Assembly: GCF_007828955.1 (NCBI RefSeq)
Contig: NZ_VIVR01000001.1
Span: 4,526,001 to 4,590,000, forward strand
Length of the DNA stretch: 64,000 nucleotides
Direction of reading: 5' to 3'
Source: Kitasatospora atroaurantiaca
GTDB taxonomy: Bacteria; Actinomycetota; Actinomycetes; Streptomycetales; Streptomycetaceae
The translations under genes and the position numbers were made by a program. Below the pieces are notes generated by a model that did not search any database, was not told where the DNA came from, and saw only the letters and a list, made by a program, of their open reading frames with translations. Numbering within the stretch: the stretch's first letter is position 1; the number at the start of each line of letters is the position of its first letter. Below are positions 1-8,826 of this stretch, in pieces.

Positions 1-48
1 GGTGAATGTCGGGTCGCCCGGTTGACGGGTCCGGGCTGTTCGGAGGGA

Positions 49-405
49 TCATCGGCCGGCCGGCGGCGTGCCGGTGCAGCGGGGGGTGCCGGCCGGTTCG
101 GCGGCCGCCGCGGAGCTTGCGGCCGGGGGAGGCGAGCCCGGACGGAGCGGCCCGGACGCCAGAGCGGTGGCGGCGGCGAGCAGCCCGGCCACCACCACCC
201 CGGGCCGGTGCCGGACGGCCTGCTGGAGCCGGTGCCGCCCACCCGCGCCACGCCGGATCGGCGGGAAGGCCGGGACGGCGCGCCGCGGCGGGACGGCGGG
301 TGCCGCCGCGGGCGCAGCGGCACGCGAGTGCTGCGGGTGCTGCGAGTGGTGGGACGACACGGTCACGGGGGAGAGGGGCAGCAGGGGCGCAAGGTACGTG
401 GTCAT
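49..405 (-). CDS. hypothetical protein with one possible membrane segment
   Basis: I do not recognise this 118-residue product. It has an Ala/Pro/Arg-rich N-terminal half, a short hydrophobic stretch (about residues 70-84, GVVVAGLLAAATALA) and a Pro/Ala/Ser-rich tail, which suggests a small membrane or exported protein. In related streptomycetes an SAF-domain (RcpC/CpaB-like) protein often sits beside fmdB, and the N-terminal half resembles the pre-SAF region of such proteins. No SAF domain follows before the stop at 49-51, so this may be a truncated or frameshifted version. A weak GAGG lies about 12 bases before the ATG. Codon composition is ambiguous, so the call is tentative. Confidence 0.35.
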   Translation of the reverse strand: MTTYLAPLLPLSPVTVSSHHSQHPQHSRAAAPAAAPAVPPRRAVPAFPPIRRGAGGRHRLQQAVRHRPGVVVAGLLAAATALASGPLRPGSPPPAASSAAAAEPAGTPRCTGTPPAGR

Positions 406-506
406 CGCTGGGCACCGCCTCGGATCGGAGTTCGCGAGCCCGGTACCGGACTCGCGAGATCAGAGTGCGGCCTCCGCAATGGACCGGGAATACCTCACCG
501 AATTCC

Positions 507-532
507 TGTGGACAACCCCGGCCTGTGGATAA
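507..532. promoter_or_regulatory. pair of DnaA-box-like nonamers
   Basis: TGTGGACAA (507-515) and TGTGGATAA (524-532) are exact reverse complements of the DnaA boxes TTGTCCACA and TTATCCACA. They are in the same orientation with starts 17 bp apart, in the gap between the fmdB terminator and the small upstream-facing gene. The matches are seen directly; binding by DnaA is inference. Confidence 0.5.
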
Positions 533-568
533 CTGTTGTCACTCACAGGAGTGACGCAGTCGTATAAA

Positions 569-600
569 AAGGGCCCGGGATCAGAGAATCCCGGGCCCTT
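569..600 (-). terminator. intrinsic terminator of fmdB
   Basis: A perfect 13-bp stem (AAGGGCCCGGGAT and its complement) closes a 6-base loop and, read on the minus strand, is followed by TTTTTATA. It lies about 40 bp past the fmdB stop and is one of the few T-tailed terminators in this window. Confidence 0.88.
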
Positions 601-641
601 CACGCATGACGTTCCACGTGTGTCTGCGTCAGCTGGCAGCG

Positions 642-950
642 CTAGCCGGCAGCGCTGCCGCTCGTGCTCGACGCCGCAGCCGCGGGTGCGGCGGCAGTGG
701 ACGGCGCCGACGAGGTCGACGACGAGGTCGAGGAGGCCGACGACGAGGACGAGCTCACCGTGCTGCTCGACGAGGAGCGGCTGTCGGTGCGGTAGAAGCC
801 CGAGCCCTTGAAGACCACGCCCACCGCCGAGAAGACCTTGCGGAGCTTCCCCTCGCAGTCCGGGCACGTGGTCAGCGCCTCGTCGGTGAACTTCTGCACC
901 GCCTCGAGGCCGTTGCCGCACTCGGTGCACTGGTACTGGTACGTGGGCAC
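642..950 (-). CDS. FmdB family zinc-ribbon protein
   Basis: A 102-residue protein starting VPTYQY, typical of FmdB/CxxC_CxxC_SSSS regulatory proteins. A zinc ribbon is formed by C8-x2-C11 and C29-x2-C32, followed by the conserved FKGSGFY segment and then a Ser-, Ala- and Pro-rich low-complexity tail. The GTG at 950 is chosen because AGGAGG stands 7 bases upstream and the family motif begins at residue 2; an ATG farther upstream at 1010 would add 20 unlikely residues. The molecular role of the family is poorly known; it was first described as a putative regulator near formamidase genes. It is a single gene ended by the terminator at 569-600. Confidence 0.85.
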   Translation of the reverse strand: MPTYQYQCTECGNGLEAVQKFTDEALTTCPDCEGKLRKVFSAVGVVFKGSGFYRTDSRSSSSSTVSSSSSSASSTSSSTSSAPSTAAAPAAAASSTSGSAAG

Positions 951-1076
951 TTGTCTTCCTCCTGCACTTCCCCCTGGCACTCTCGCCTGATGAGTGCTAA
1001 CGACGGTCAATGATGCGGCATTCCGCTGGATCAGTCCAGCGCTCCTGGTGTGAGCTACCTCCGGCGGAGGACGGCC

Positions 1077-2375
1077 TCAGCCCTTCCCGACACCCGCCAG
1101 CGCCGGCGAGGCGCTGCTCCGGGCGACGGTGCGGCTCGGCGTGCTGGGCGCGACCAGCAGCCGTCGCAGCGACACCAGCGCGGCCAGGCCGAGCCCGGCC
1201 CCGGCCACCGGTACGACGAACCCGGCCGAAGCGCCGTACCCGTCGATCAGCTGCCCGGCCGCGGTGGAGCCCGCGGCCAGACCCAGGCCGATCGCGCCGG
1301 TCAGCCAGGTGAAGGCCTCGGTCTTGGCGCCGTCCGCGACCAGCGTCTCGACCAGGGTGTAGCCGGTGATCAGCGTCGGTGCGATGGCCAGTCCGCAGAC
1401 CAGCCCGGCGACCGCGAGGGCGGTCAGGTTGGGCATCGCCCAGAGCGTGGAGCAGCCCAGGACCAGCAGTGCGTAGCTGCCCAGCATCCGCTGCCGGGCC
1501 GAGCGCCGCCAGGCGACCATGCCGTACAGCACGCCGGCCAGCATGCTGCCGCCCGCGAAGATGCCGTAGACGGTGCCGCTGACGCCGGGCTGGCCCGCCG
1601 CCTCGGCGAAGGCGGTCACGGAGACCTGCATGGCTCCGAAGACCGTCCCGACGCCCAGGAACGAGCCGGCCAGCAGCCGTACGCCCGGCGAGGCCAGGGC
1701 GGACACCCGCCGCGCGCCCGGCACCCGCGGGTGGCGGGCCGGGGCGGTGCGGCGCTGGGCGGCGAAGGCCAGTCCGCCGACCACGGTCAGCGCGGCCTCG
1801 GCGATCAGCCCGGCGGACGGCGAGACCCCGGTCGCGATGGCGGTGGCCAGCACCGGGCCGACCACGAAGGTGAACTCGTCCGTCACGGACTCGAAGGCGA
1901 ACGCGGTGTTCAGGGTCTTGGGGGAGTCGGCGGACAGCTTGCCGACCCAGCGGGCCCGGACCATCGCGCCGATCTGCGGCACGCTGGCACCCGCCGGAGC
2001 GGCTGCCAGGAACAGCGTCCAGACCGGGGCGTGCCCCAGGGCGAGTGCGATCAGCGCACCGACCGAGAGCGCGTGCAGGGCGACGCTGGGCAGCAGCACG
2101 GCGGCCTGCCCGTACCGGTCGGCGAGCCGACCGGTCTGCGGGCCGACGAAGGCCTGGGAGACGGCGGAGACCGCCGCGACGGCGCCGGCAGTGCCGTACG
2201 AGCCGTGGGTGTCGAAGACCAGCAGCACGATGCCCAGGCTGAGCATCGCGTATGGGAGCCGCGCGGCGAAGGCGGGCACCAGGAACGTCCAGGCGCCGGG
2301 GGTGCGCAGCAGCGCACCGTAGCCAACTCGCGTCGGAATGGGGGTTTCGACCGTTCGGCGGGCCGTCACGGTCAT
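1077..2375 (-). CDS. MFS transporter
   Basis: A 432-residue, strongly hydrophobic protein with about 12 predicted membrane spans. The segment GRLADRYGQ (about residues 82-90) fits the MFS motif A loop between helices 2 and 3. The family moves small molecules across the cytoplasmic membrane by proton antiport or symport; the substrate cannot be told from sequence. The start at 2375 has CAGGAAGG 6-8 bases upstream. It is separated by about 130 bp from fmdB, which is transcribed in the same direction. Confidence 0.85.
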   Translation of the reverse strand: MTVTARRTVETPIPTRVGYGALLRTPGAWTFLVPAFAARLPYAMLSLGIVLLVFDTHGSYGTAGAVAAVSAVSQAFVGPQTGRLADRYGQAAVLLPSVALHALSVGALIALALGHAPVWTLFLAAAPAGASVPQIGAMVRARWVGKLSADSPKTLNTAFAFESVTDEFTFVVGPVLATAIATGVSPSAGLIAEAALTVVGGLAFAAQRRTAPARHPRVPGARRVSALASPGVRLLAGSFLGVGTVFGAMQVSVTAFAEAAGQPGVSGTVYGIFAGGSMLAGVLYGMVAWRRSARQRMLGSYALLVLGCSTLWAMPNLTALAVAGLVCGLAIAPTLITGYTLVETLVADGAKTEAFTWLTGAIGLGLAAGSTAAGQLIDGYGASAGFVVPVAGAGLGLAALVSLRRLLVAPSTPSRTVARSSASPALAGVGKG

Positions 2376-2677
2376 GCCTTCCTGCTGCCTGGTAGCGCGG
2401 AAGGGGCATGGGAAAGCCCCGACGGCGCCGAGAGTCGTCCTCTCGCGCGTCGACCGGGGTGATACCGGGTCCGGCTGGCCAGATCGTGGAAGCGGGGGCC
2501 AGAGGGCAGTGAAGAGTGCTGCGGACCGCGGCCGCCGAGCGGTCGCGCCAACTCTGCATCAGACAGATGTTGCGGGTGTTCAAGTAGCTGAAGAAATGAT
2601 GCTTCTCCACGATGGTACGCGCTCTGAACCAATTCGTCCGGCCAACGCAAGGTGAACGTTGCGCAAAACACACGAAC
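2376..2677. other. 302-bp gap, no gene seen
   Basis: This gap lies between the MFS gene and the antiporter gene, both read leftward. It should carry the MFS promoter and the antiporter transcript end. I see no convincing coding frame, strong hairpin with T tail or recognised operator. Confidence 0.5.
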
Positions 2678-4162
2678 CTAGCGTCCGCGAAGCCATCCGG
2701 CGAGCTTTCCGCCCTTGTCCACGGCCCGCAGCCGCCGCTCCGCCGCCTCGCTGACCTCCGGGGTGGTGACCACCAGCAGCTCGTCCCTGGCCCGCAGCAC
2801 CGTCGTCTTGTCCGGGACGAAGCTCGAGCCTTCCCGGACCACCAGCGTCACGGCGGCCCCGGCCGGCAGGCGCAGCTCGCCGACCTCGACGCCGGACATC
2901 CGGGAGGTCTCCGAGAGCGCCACCGAGAGCAGCTGGCCGTGCAGCCGCTCGAGCGGCGCCGACTCGATGCCGAGGTCCTGGCCCATCGAGCCCTCACCGA
3001 TGCGCAGCCAGCGGGCGACCAGCGGCAGCGTCGGGCCCTGGAGCAGAGTGAAGACGACGACCAGGATGAAGACGATGTTGAAGACCTCCTGCGCCTGCGG
3101 CACCTCCGCCACCAGCGGGATGGTCGCCAGCACGATGGGCACCGCGCCGCGCAGCCCGGCCCAGCTGAGCAGGGCCTGCTCGCGCCAGGGCAGCTTGAAC
3201 GGCGTCACCGTCGCCAGCACCGAGGCCGGCCGGGCCAGGAAGACCAGCACGGCGCCGATCACCAGGGCAGGCACGATCGCCGACCCCATGGTGTCGGGGC
3301 TGCAGAGCAGACCGAGCACGACGAACATGCCGATCTGCCCGATCCAGGCCAGCCCGTCGGCGAAGCCGCGGACCGCGGGGCCGTGCGGCAGCTTGGCGTT
3401 GCCGAGGATCACGGCGGCGATGTAGACGGCGAGGAAGCCGGAGCCGTGCAGCAGGGCGCCCCCCGCGTACGCCAGCACGGCCAGCGACATGACGGCGATC
3501 GGGTAGAGGCCCGAGGACGGCAGTGCGACGTGCTTGATCCCGTACGCGCCGAGCCTGCCGACCGTGTAGCCCACGGCGGCGCCGATGGCCAGCTCGCCGA
3601 TGATCGTGCCGACCAGGACGTACCAGGGGTCCAGCGGACCGGTGGTGGCGAAGGCGACCACCAGGATCACCACCGGGGCGTCGTTGAAGCCGGACTCCGC
3701 CTCGAGGAGGCCGGTCAGCCGGGACGGCAGCGGCACCATCCGCAGCACGGAGAAGACCGCGGCCGCGTCCGTGGAGGAGACGATCGCGCCGAGCAGCAGC
3801 GAGACCCGCCAGTCGAAGCCGGCCAGCCAGTGCGCCCCCGCGGCGGTGACGAAGACGCTCACCGCGACCCCGGCGGTGGCCAGCGCGGTGGCGGCCGGCA
3901 TCACCGGTCTGATGGCCCGCCAGCTGGTCTTCAGGCCGCCCTCGGCGAGGATCACCACCAGGGCCGCATAGCCGAGGACCTGGGTGAGCGAGGCGTTGTT
4001 GAAGGTGACGCCGAGGCCGTTCTGGCCCAGGGCGACGCCGATGCCCAGGTAGATCAGCAGGCTGGGCAGTCCGGAGCGGGACGAGATGCGCACGGCGACC
4101 ACCGCGACCAGGAGGATCACGGAGAACTCGAGCAGGAAGCGGTTCAGGTGGTCGACAGTCAC
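2678..4162 (-). CDS. K+/H+ (cation:proton) antiporter, CPA1 type with TrkA_C domain
   Basis: A 494-residue protein. Residues about 8-395 form the multi-span Na+/H+-exchanger fold of the CPA1 family, with the conserved SSTDAAAVFS segment (about residues 128-137) and EAESGFNDAP (about 153-162) containing the acidic ion-binding site. Residues about 410-485 look like a TrkA_C/RCK_C ligand-binding regulatory domain. This order is that of NhaP2/CvrA-type potassium/proton antiporters, which export K+ or Na+ in exchange for protons and help in pH and osmotic balance. In related antiporters the RCK_C domain can bind c-di-AMP or nucleotides; whether this one does is unknown. It is divergent from the acylase gene. 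Confidence 0.85.
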   Translation of the reverse strand: MTVDHLNRFLLEFSVILLVAVVAVRISSRSGLPSLLIYLGIGVALGQNGLGVTFNNASLTQVLGYAALVVILAEGGLKTSWRAIRPVMPAATALATAGVAVSVFVTAAGAHWLAGFDWRVSLLLGAIVSSTDAAAVFSVLRMVPLPSRLTGLLEAESGFNDAPVVILVVAFATTGPLDPWYVLVGTIIGELAIGAAVGYTVGRLGAYGIKHVALPSSGLYPIAVMSLAVLAYAGGALLHGSGFLAVYIAAVILGNAKLPHGPAVRGFADGLAWIGQIGMFVVLGLLCSPDTMGSAIVPALVIGAVLVFLARPASVLATVTPFKLPWREQALLSWAGLRGAVPIVLATIPLVAEVPQAQEVFNIVFILVVVFTLLQGPTLPLVARWLRIGEGSMGQDLGIESAPLERLHGQLLSVALSETSRMSGVEVGELRLPAGAAVTLVVREGSSFVPDKTTVLRARDELLVVTTPEVSEAAERRLRAVDKGGKLAGWLRGR

Positions 4163-4372
4163 GCAGGGGCACCTCGGCGCAGGGAGGGGGCGGCTGATGA
4201 GTCGTTACTCAGTCTAACATTTTACCTGCTCTTTGATGATCCGAGTCCGCCCAGCGAGACAGGTAAGGTCCACCTGATCCAACCGTGGACGTCCCCCGTG
4301 CATGTCCGCCACTTGAGTCGCCCTAATGTGGTGACCTGTCACGGCCGCAAACAGACCCAGCCAAGGACCCAG
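4163..4372. promoter_or_regulatory. divergent promoter region
   Basis: A 210-bp gap between divergently read genes. It holds an AT-richer block at about 4203-4240 (TCTAACATTTTACC) that stands out from the GC-rich surroundings and probably carries the promoters of one or both genes. No specific operator was recognised. Confidence 0.35.
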
Positions 4373-7090
4373 ATGCCCCGCTCGAAGAAGTTCCGGCGCG
4401 CCCGTCTGATCGTGCTCGTGCTGACCGTCCTGCTCGTGGCCGGTACGGCCGGCGCCGGCTACTGGGCCGTGAGCGCCGTCCGGGCCTCGTTCCCGGACGT
4501 GACCGGCAGCATCACGGTGGCCGGGATGTCCGCCCCGGTGGACGTGAAGCGGGACGCCAACGGGATCCCGCAGCTGTACGCCGACACGCCCGAGGACCTG
4601 TTCCGCGCCCAGGGCTACGTGCAGGCCCAGGACCGGTTCTGGGAGATGGACGTCCGACGGCACATCACCTCGGGCCGGCTCTCCGAGATGTTCGGCTCCG
4701 GCCAGGTCGAGACCGACTCCTTCCTGCGCACCATGGGCTGGCGCCAGGTGGCCCAGCAGGAGTTCGACACCCAGCTCTCCGCCGACGCCAAGAAGTACCT
4801 GCAGGCGTACGCGGACGGCGTGAACGTCTGGCTCGGCCAGCACCCCGGTGGCCAGAGCGCATCGTTGGAGTACGCACTGCTCGGTGCGGTGAACGGCGAC
4901 TACAAGCCCGAGCGGTGGAGCCCCGTCGACTCGGTGGCCTGGCTCAAGGCGATGGCCTGGAACCTCTCCGGCAACATGCAGGAGGAGATCGACCGCTCGC
5001 TGCTGGCGCAGGACTTCAGCCAGGACAAGATCGCCCAGCTCTACCCGGACTACCCGTACGCCCGCAACGGCACCATCGTGAAGACCGGAAGCGTCGCGCC
5101 CGACGGCGGCTACAAGCCGGCCGACGGGTCCGCGACCCAGGTGCCGCTCGCCCAGGGCCGCGCCGCCACCAAGGCCCTGCTGCAGGACCTCTCGGGCAAG
5201 ATGGCGGCCGTGCCGCAGCTGCTCGGCCCGCAGGGCCAGGGCATCGGCTCCAACTCGTGGGTGGTCAGTGGTGACCACACCACCACCGGCAAGCCGCTGC
5301 TCGCCAACGACCCGCACCTCGGCCCCGGCCTGCCCTCCGTCTGGTACCAGATGGGCCTGCACTGCCGGACCGTCAGCAACACCTGCGCGTACGACACCGC
5401 CGGCTTCACCTTCGCCGGCATGCCCGGCGTCGTGATCGGCCACAACCAGAACATCTCCTGGGGCTTCACCAACCTCGGCGCCGACGTCACCGACCTCTAC
5501 CTGGAGAAGGTCACCGGCCCGGACACCTACCAGGTCGACGGCAAGGACGTGAAGTTCGAGACCCGCAGGGAGACCATCAAGGTCGCCGGTGGCACGGACC
5601 GCACCATCACCGTCCGCACCACCAACCACGGCCCGCTGATCTCCGACCAGAGCTCCGAGCAGCAGAACGTCGGCAAGTACGCCCCGGCCGGGAACGCCGC
5701 GCCCGACCGCGCGGCCGGCTACGGCGTCGCCCTGCAGTGGACGGCCCTCACGCCGGGCAGGACCATGGACGCCGTCTTCAAGCTGGACCGCGCCGCCGGC
5801 TGGGACGACTTCCGGTCGGCCGCAGCCGACTTCGCCGTCCCCGCCCAGAACCTGATCTACGCCGACACCAAGGGCAACATCGGCTACCAGGCCCCCGGCA
5901 TGATCCCCCAGCGCGCCAAGGGCGACGGCCGCTACCCCGCCCCGGGCTGGGACCCGGCCTACGACTGGAAGAAGGACTACGTCCCCTTCAAGTCCCTGCC
6001 CTACAGCTTCAACCCCGCGACCGGCTACATCGTCACCGCCAACCAGGCCGTGGTCGACCCGACGTACCGGTACCTGCTCACCACCGACTGGGAGTACGGC
6101 ACCCGCGCCAAGGAGATCACCGACCAGATCGAGTCCCGCCTCAAGAACGGCGGCAAGATCTCCCCGGACGACATGCAGTCCATGCAGCTCGACAACACCA
6201 GCGTGATGGCCAAGACGCTCGTCCCGCTGCTGCTCAAGGTCAACGTCTCCGACCCGTACGTCCGCGAGGCGCAGGACCTGCTCAAGGACTGGAACTACCA
6301 CCAGGACGCCGACTCGGCCGCCGCCGCGTACTACAACGCCGTCTGGCGCCAGCTGCTCACCCTCGCCTTCGGCCAGAAGTTCCCGGCCGACATCAGGGCC
6401 AAGGGCGACTGCCTGCTGGTCCGCCAGAAGACCAACAGCACCCTGCCGGACGACGCGCTGAACGGCACGCCGACCGCCGTCACCGAGTGCGGCACCCGCA
6501 ACGCGGGCCAGGCGCAGCCCGACGGCGGCGACCGGTGGACCGAGGTCGTACGCAACCTGCTGACCCAGCCCGGCGACGGCTGGTGGGACTACATCGACTC
6601 CGACCACCTCCAGCAGCACGGCCTGAACAACCTCCTCGGCGAGGCCCTCAAGAACGCCCGCCGGGATCTCACCTCCAAGCTCAGCAAGGACATCTCCACC
6701 TGGAGCTGGGGCCGTCTGCACACCCTGACGCTCAAGGAGCAGACGCTCGGCAGCGACGACTCCTCGATCGCCTCCGGCCTGGTGCACCGCCTGCTGAACC
6801 GCGGGCCGTACCAGCTCTCCGGTGGCACCGCGGCCGTCGACGCGGCGGGGTGGAACGCGGCGGCCGGGTACCAGGTGGACTGGATCCCCTCGATGCGCAT
6901 GGTGGTCGACCTCAGCGACTTCAACGCCTCCCGCTGGATCAACGTCGGCGGGGCGTCGGGCCACGCCTTCCACCCCAACTACAACGACCAGACCGAGCTG
7001 TGGGCCGCGGGCAAGCTGCTGCCGTGGGCCTGGTCGGCGGACGCGGTGGAGCAGGCGACCAAGCACAAGCTGGTCCTCAGCGCAGGCTGA
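4373..7090 (+). CDS. penicillin acylase family protein (Ntn hydrolase)
   Basis: A 905-residue protein of the S45 family. Residues about 9-31 form a signal or anchor helix after a basic N-terminus (PRSKKFRRARL), so it acts outside the membrane. The alpha-subunit part contains DANGIPQLYA and YVQAQDRFWEMD. At 293-296, GSNSW matches the autocleavage site; Ser293 would become the N-terminal nucleophile of the beta subunit after maturation. The family hydrolyses amides such as acyl side chains of beta-lactams, acyl-homoserine lactones or cyclic lipopeptides; the substrate here is unknown. The ATG at 4373 is chosen because it opens the signal sequence and has AAGGACC 5-8 bases upstream; the frame stays open far upstream but that part overlaps the antiporter gene. 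It ends convergently against the folate gene. Confidence 0.9.
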   Translation: MPRSKKFRRARLIVLVLTVLLVAGTAGAGYWAVSAVRASFPDVTGSITVAGMSAPVDVKRDANGIPQLYADTPEDLFRAQGYVQAQDRFWEMDVRRHITSGRLSEMFGSGQVETDSFLRTMGWRQVAQQEFDTQLSADAKKYLQAYADGVNVWLGQHPGGQSASLEYALLGAVNGDYKPERWSPVDSVAWLKAMAWNLSGNMQEEIDRSLLAQDFSQDKIAQLYPDYPYARNGTIVKTGSVAPDGGYKPADGSATQVPLAQGRAATKALLQDLSGKMAAVPQLLGPQGQGIGSNSWVVSGDHTTTGKPLLANDPHLGPGLPSVWYQMGLHCRTVSNTCAYDTAGFTFAGMPGVVIGHNQNISWGFTNLGADVTDLYLEKVTGPDTYQVDGKDVKFETRRETIKVAGGTDRTITVRTTNHGPLISDQSSEQQNVGKYAPAGNAAPDRAAGYGVALQWTALTPGRTMDAVFKLDRAAGWDDFRSAAADFAVPAQNLIYADTKGNIGYQAPGMIPQRAKGDGRYPAPGWDPAYDWKKDYVPFKSLPYSFNPATGYIVTANQAVVDPTYRYLLTTDWEYGTRAKEITDQIESRLKNGGKISPDDMQSMQLDNTSVMAKTLVPLLLKVNVSDPYVREAQDLLKDWNYHQDADSAAAAYYNAVWRQLLTLAFGQKFPADIRAKGDCLLVRQKTNSTLPDDALNGTPTAVTECGTRNAGQAQPDGGDRWTEVVRNLLTQPGDGWWDYIDSDHLQQHGLNNLLGEALKNARRDLTSKLSKDISTWSWGRLHTLTLKEQTLGSDDSSIASGLVHRLLNRGPYQLSGGTAAVDAAGWNAAAGYQVDWIPSMRMVVDLSDFNASRWINVGGASGHAFHPNYNDQTELWAAGKLLPWAWSADAVEQATKHKLVLSAG

Positions 7091-7130
7091 CCGGAGGCGC
7101 CGGCCAACTTTTCAGGGGCGGGCCAACCTT

Positions 7131-7207
7131 CAGGGCGCGAGGAACTGCGCGAAGCGGAAGGGCATAGGTAGTCGCCTTCCGATCTCGCGCAGTTCCTCGC
7201 GCCCCTG
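7131..7207. repeat. palindromic intergenic repeat, copy 1
   Basis: Long arms of GCGCGAGGAACTGCGCGA type pair across a centre carrying CGGAAGG/CCTTCCG. Its reverse complement closely matches the element at 37615-37694 and, less closely, that at 57021-57124, so it is a dispersed family in two orientations. It sits between two convergent genes and could end both transcripts. Confidence 0.85.
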
Positions 7208-7237
7208 TTTTGGCTGACCGGCTGCACAAGTCGGTCG

Positions 7238-7831
7238 TCAGCGTGGGTTGGTCCAGTGGACGCCCGACGGGGTGATCGCGGCGTCGACGGGGAGGTCGTG
7301 GGGTTCGGCGGGGACTTCGTCGAGGAGTTCGTGCTCGTACAACAGGGTGGCCAGCAGCGGCTTCGCCTGAGCCCGGGTCAGGCGGGCCAGGACCCGGTCG
7401 TACGAGCCGCCGCCCCGGCCCAGCCGCAGGCCGCGGCGGTCCACCGCCAGGCCCGGCAGCAGCACCAGCGCCGCCTCGCACACCGCGTCGGGCCCGAGCC
7501 GGGGCCCGGTCGGCTCCAGCAGCCCGCGGGACGCCGGAGCGAGCTGCCCGGCTCCCCGGTACTCCGCCCAGTCCAGGTCGTTGTCGGGCAGCAGGACCGG
7601 CAGCAGCACCCGGACACCCTGCGCGCGCAGCGCATCCAGCAGCGGCCTGGTCCCCGGCTCGGCGCCGACCGAGACGTACGCGGCCACCGTCCGGCCCGGC
7701 ACAACGAGCCCGGCGGCGTGTTCCGACAGTCCGGCGGCGGCACTTTCCCGCCATTCGGGCGACAGTGCCCGGCGGTCCGCGAGCAGCCGTGACCTCAGCG
7801 CGGCCTTCTCGTTGTGCAATGGATCCTCCAT
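7238..7831 (-). CDS. 5-formyltetrahydrofolate cyclo-ligase
   Basis: A 197-residue cytoplasmic enzyme that converts 5-formyl-THF to 5,10-methenyl-THF with ATP. Family features are an N-terminal basic helix (KAALRSRLLADRRAL), the substrate segment LLPVLLPDNDLDWAEY and the C-terminal nucleotide loop GLRLGRGGGSYDRVL, followed by a conserved HDLPVDAAITP segment. Two starts are plausible. The ATG at 7831 has only a weak GGAG, while a TTG four codons in (TTG CAC AAC) has GGAGG 5 bases before it, inside the first codons. In related genomes the gene neighbours galU and moeA, as here. It is divergent from the GGDEF gene, with 60 bp between. Confidence 0.88.
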   Translation of the reverse strand: MEDPLHNEKAALRSRLLADRRALSPEWRESAAAGLSEHAAGLVVPGRTVAAYVSVGAEPGTRPLLDALRAQGVRVLLPVLLPDNDLDWAEYRGAGQLAPASRGLLEPTGPRLGPDAVCEAALVLLPGLAVDRRGLRLGRGGGSYDRVLARLTRAQAKPLLATLLYEHELLDEVPAEPHDLPVDAAITPSGVHWTNPR

Positions 7832-7891
7832 GGTTTCGCTCCCGCCGGCGTCGAGCGCCGGCTCAAGAGCCTGACATGCGGAAGGCGTCGG

Positions 7892-8755
7892 ATGTCCACC
7901 CCGCTCCTGGTCCAGGCCCTGGCCGTGCTGAGCGCCCCCGCGCTGGCCACCGCCGCGGTCTCCGGGCTGCGCCTGCGCCGGGCCGCCGCGAGCGCCGCCG
8001 CCCGCGAGGCCGGGCTGCGCCGGCAGGTCGCCGAGCTGGAGGCCGAGCGTGACGTCCTGCAGCGCACCGCCTCCTGCGACCCGCTGACCGGCGTGTGGAA
8101 CTACCGCCACCTCCAGCTCACCCTGGACCGCGAGATCGAGCGGGTGCGCCGGCTCGAAGCCGCCGAGCAGGCGCGCCCGCTGGCTCTGCTGATGCTGGAG
8201 ATCGCGGGCTTCGAGGCGGTGGTCGCCGAGCACGGGCGCGGCCGGGGCAACGCGATACTCCGAGACCTCGCCCAGCGCCTCAGCGTGGAGATCCGCCGCT
8301 CGGACACCCTCGGCCGGTACGGCGGGGAGGAGTTCCTGGTGGTGCTGCCGCACACCGACCTGAACGGTGCGGTGCACGTCGCCGAGCGGCTCTGCTGGTC
8401 CGTGCGCCGGCACCAGCTGCTCGACTGGTCGCCGTCGGGTCCCGAGCCGAGCCGCCCGGCCGGGGGCAACGGGCTGACGGCCGCCGTGGGCATCGCGGTG
8501 ATGCCGGCCGACGGTGCGCACGCCGCGGTGCTGCTGCGCTCCGCCGACCGCGCCCTGGGCCATGCCCGGGCGGCGGGCGGCGACTGCTGGCGCGGCGCCG
8601 GGCCACGGCCCGGTCCGGACGGGACCGCCGGAGCGGACGAGGCGCCCGAAAACCCCGGTAATCTGTCGCCCTGTGCCGGAGAGGCTCCCCTCACCTCCGC
8701 CGGTGCTGCCAACACCGCTGCCGCTGTGGCTGCTGCGCGCGACGGGGTCTCATGA
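7892..8755 (+). CDS. GGDEF domain protein, possibly degenerate diguanylate cyclase
   Basis: A 287-residue protein. One N-terminal membrane helix (about 5-25) is followed by a short coiled coil (about 31-57) and a GGDEF domain (about 58-245) beginning CDPLTGVWN. The signature loop is GGEEF at 144-148, and an inhibitory-site RxxD (R135-D138) lies five residues before it, as in product-inhibited diguanylate cyclases that make c-di-GMP. The usual metal-binding DxD segment reads LEIAGF (E103, A105), so activity is uncertain and it may only bind nucleotide. The tail is Ala/Gly-rich. The ATG at 7892 is preferred because GGAAGG lies 7-12 bases upstream and it opens the membrane helix. Confidence 0.8.
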   Translation: MSTPLLVQALAVLSAPALATAAVSGLRLRRAAASAAAREAGLRRQVAELEAERDVLQRTASCDPLTGVWNYRHLQLTLDREIERVRRLEAAEQARPLALLMLEIAGFEAVVAEHGRGRGNAILRDLAQRLSVEIRRSDTLGRYGGEEFLVVLPHTDLNGAVHVAERLCWSVRRHQLLDWSPSGPEPSRPAGGNGLTAAVGIAVMPADGAHAAVLLRSADRALGHARAAGGDCWRGAGPRPGPDGTAGADEAPENPGNLSPCAGEAPLTSAGAANTAAAVAAARDGVS

Positions 8756-8826
8756 CCGGACAGGGCTTCATGACCGGTTAACCCTGCTCTCAGCTCGGCG
8801 GAAACACGCCTTAGTAAGGTCAACGC

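Noticed and set aside
507-532. Replication origin
   Set aside because: Only two DnaA boxes and no dnaA, dnaN or AT-rich unwinding region nearby.
2612-7090. A 1492-codon open frame covering the antiporter and the acylase
   Set aside because: The first 587 codons lie opposite the antiporter gene and are Arg/Gly/His/Gln-rich shadow sequence. The real start at 4373 has a signal peptide and a ribosome site.
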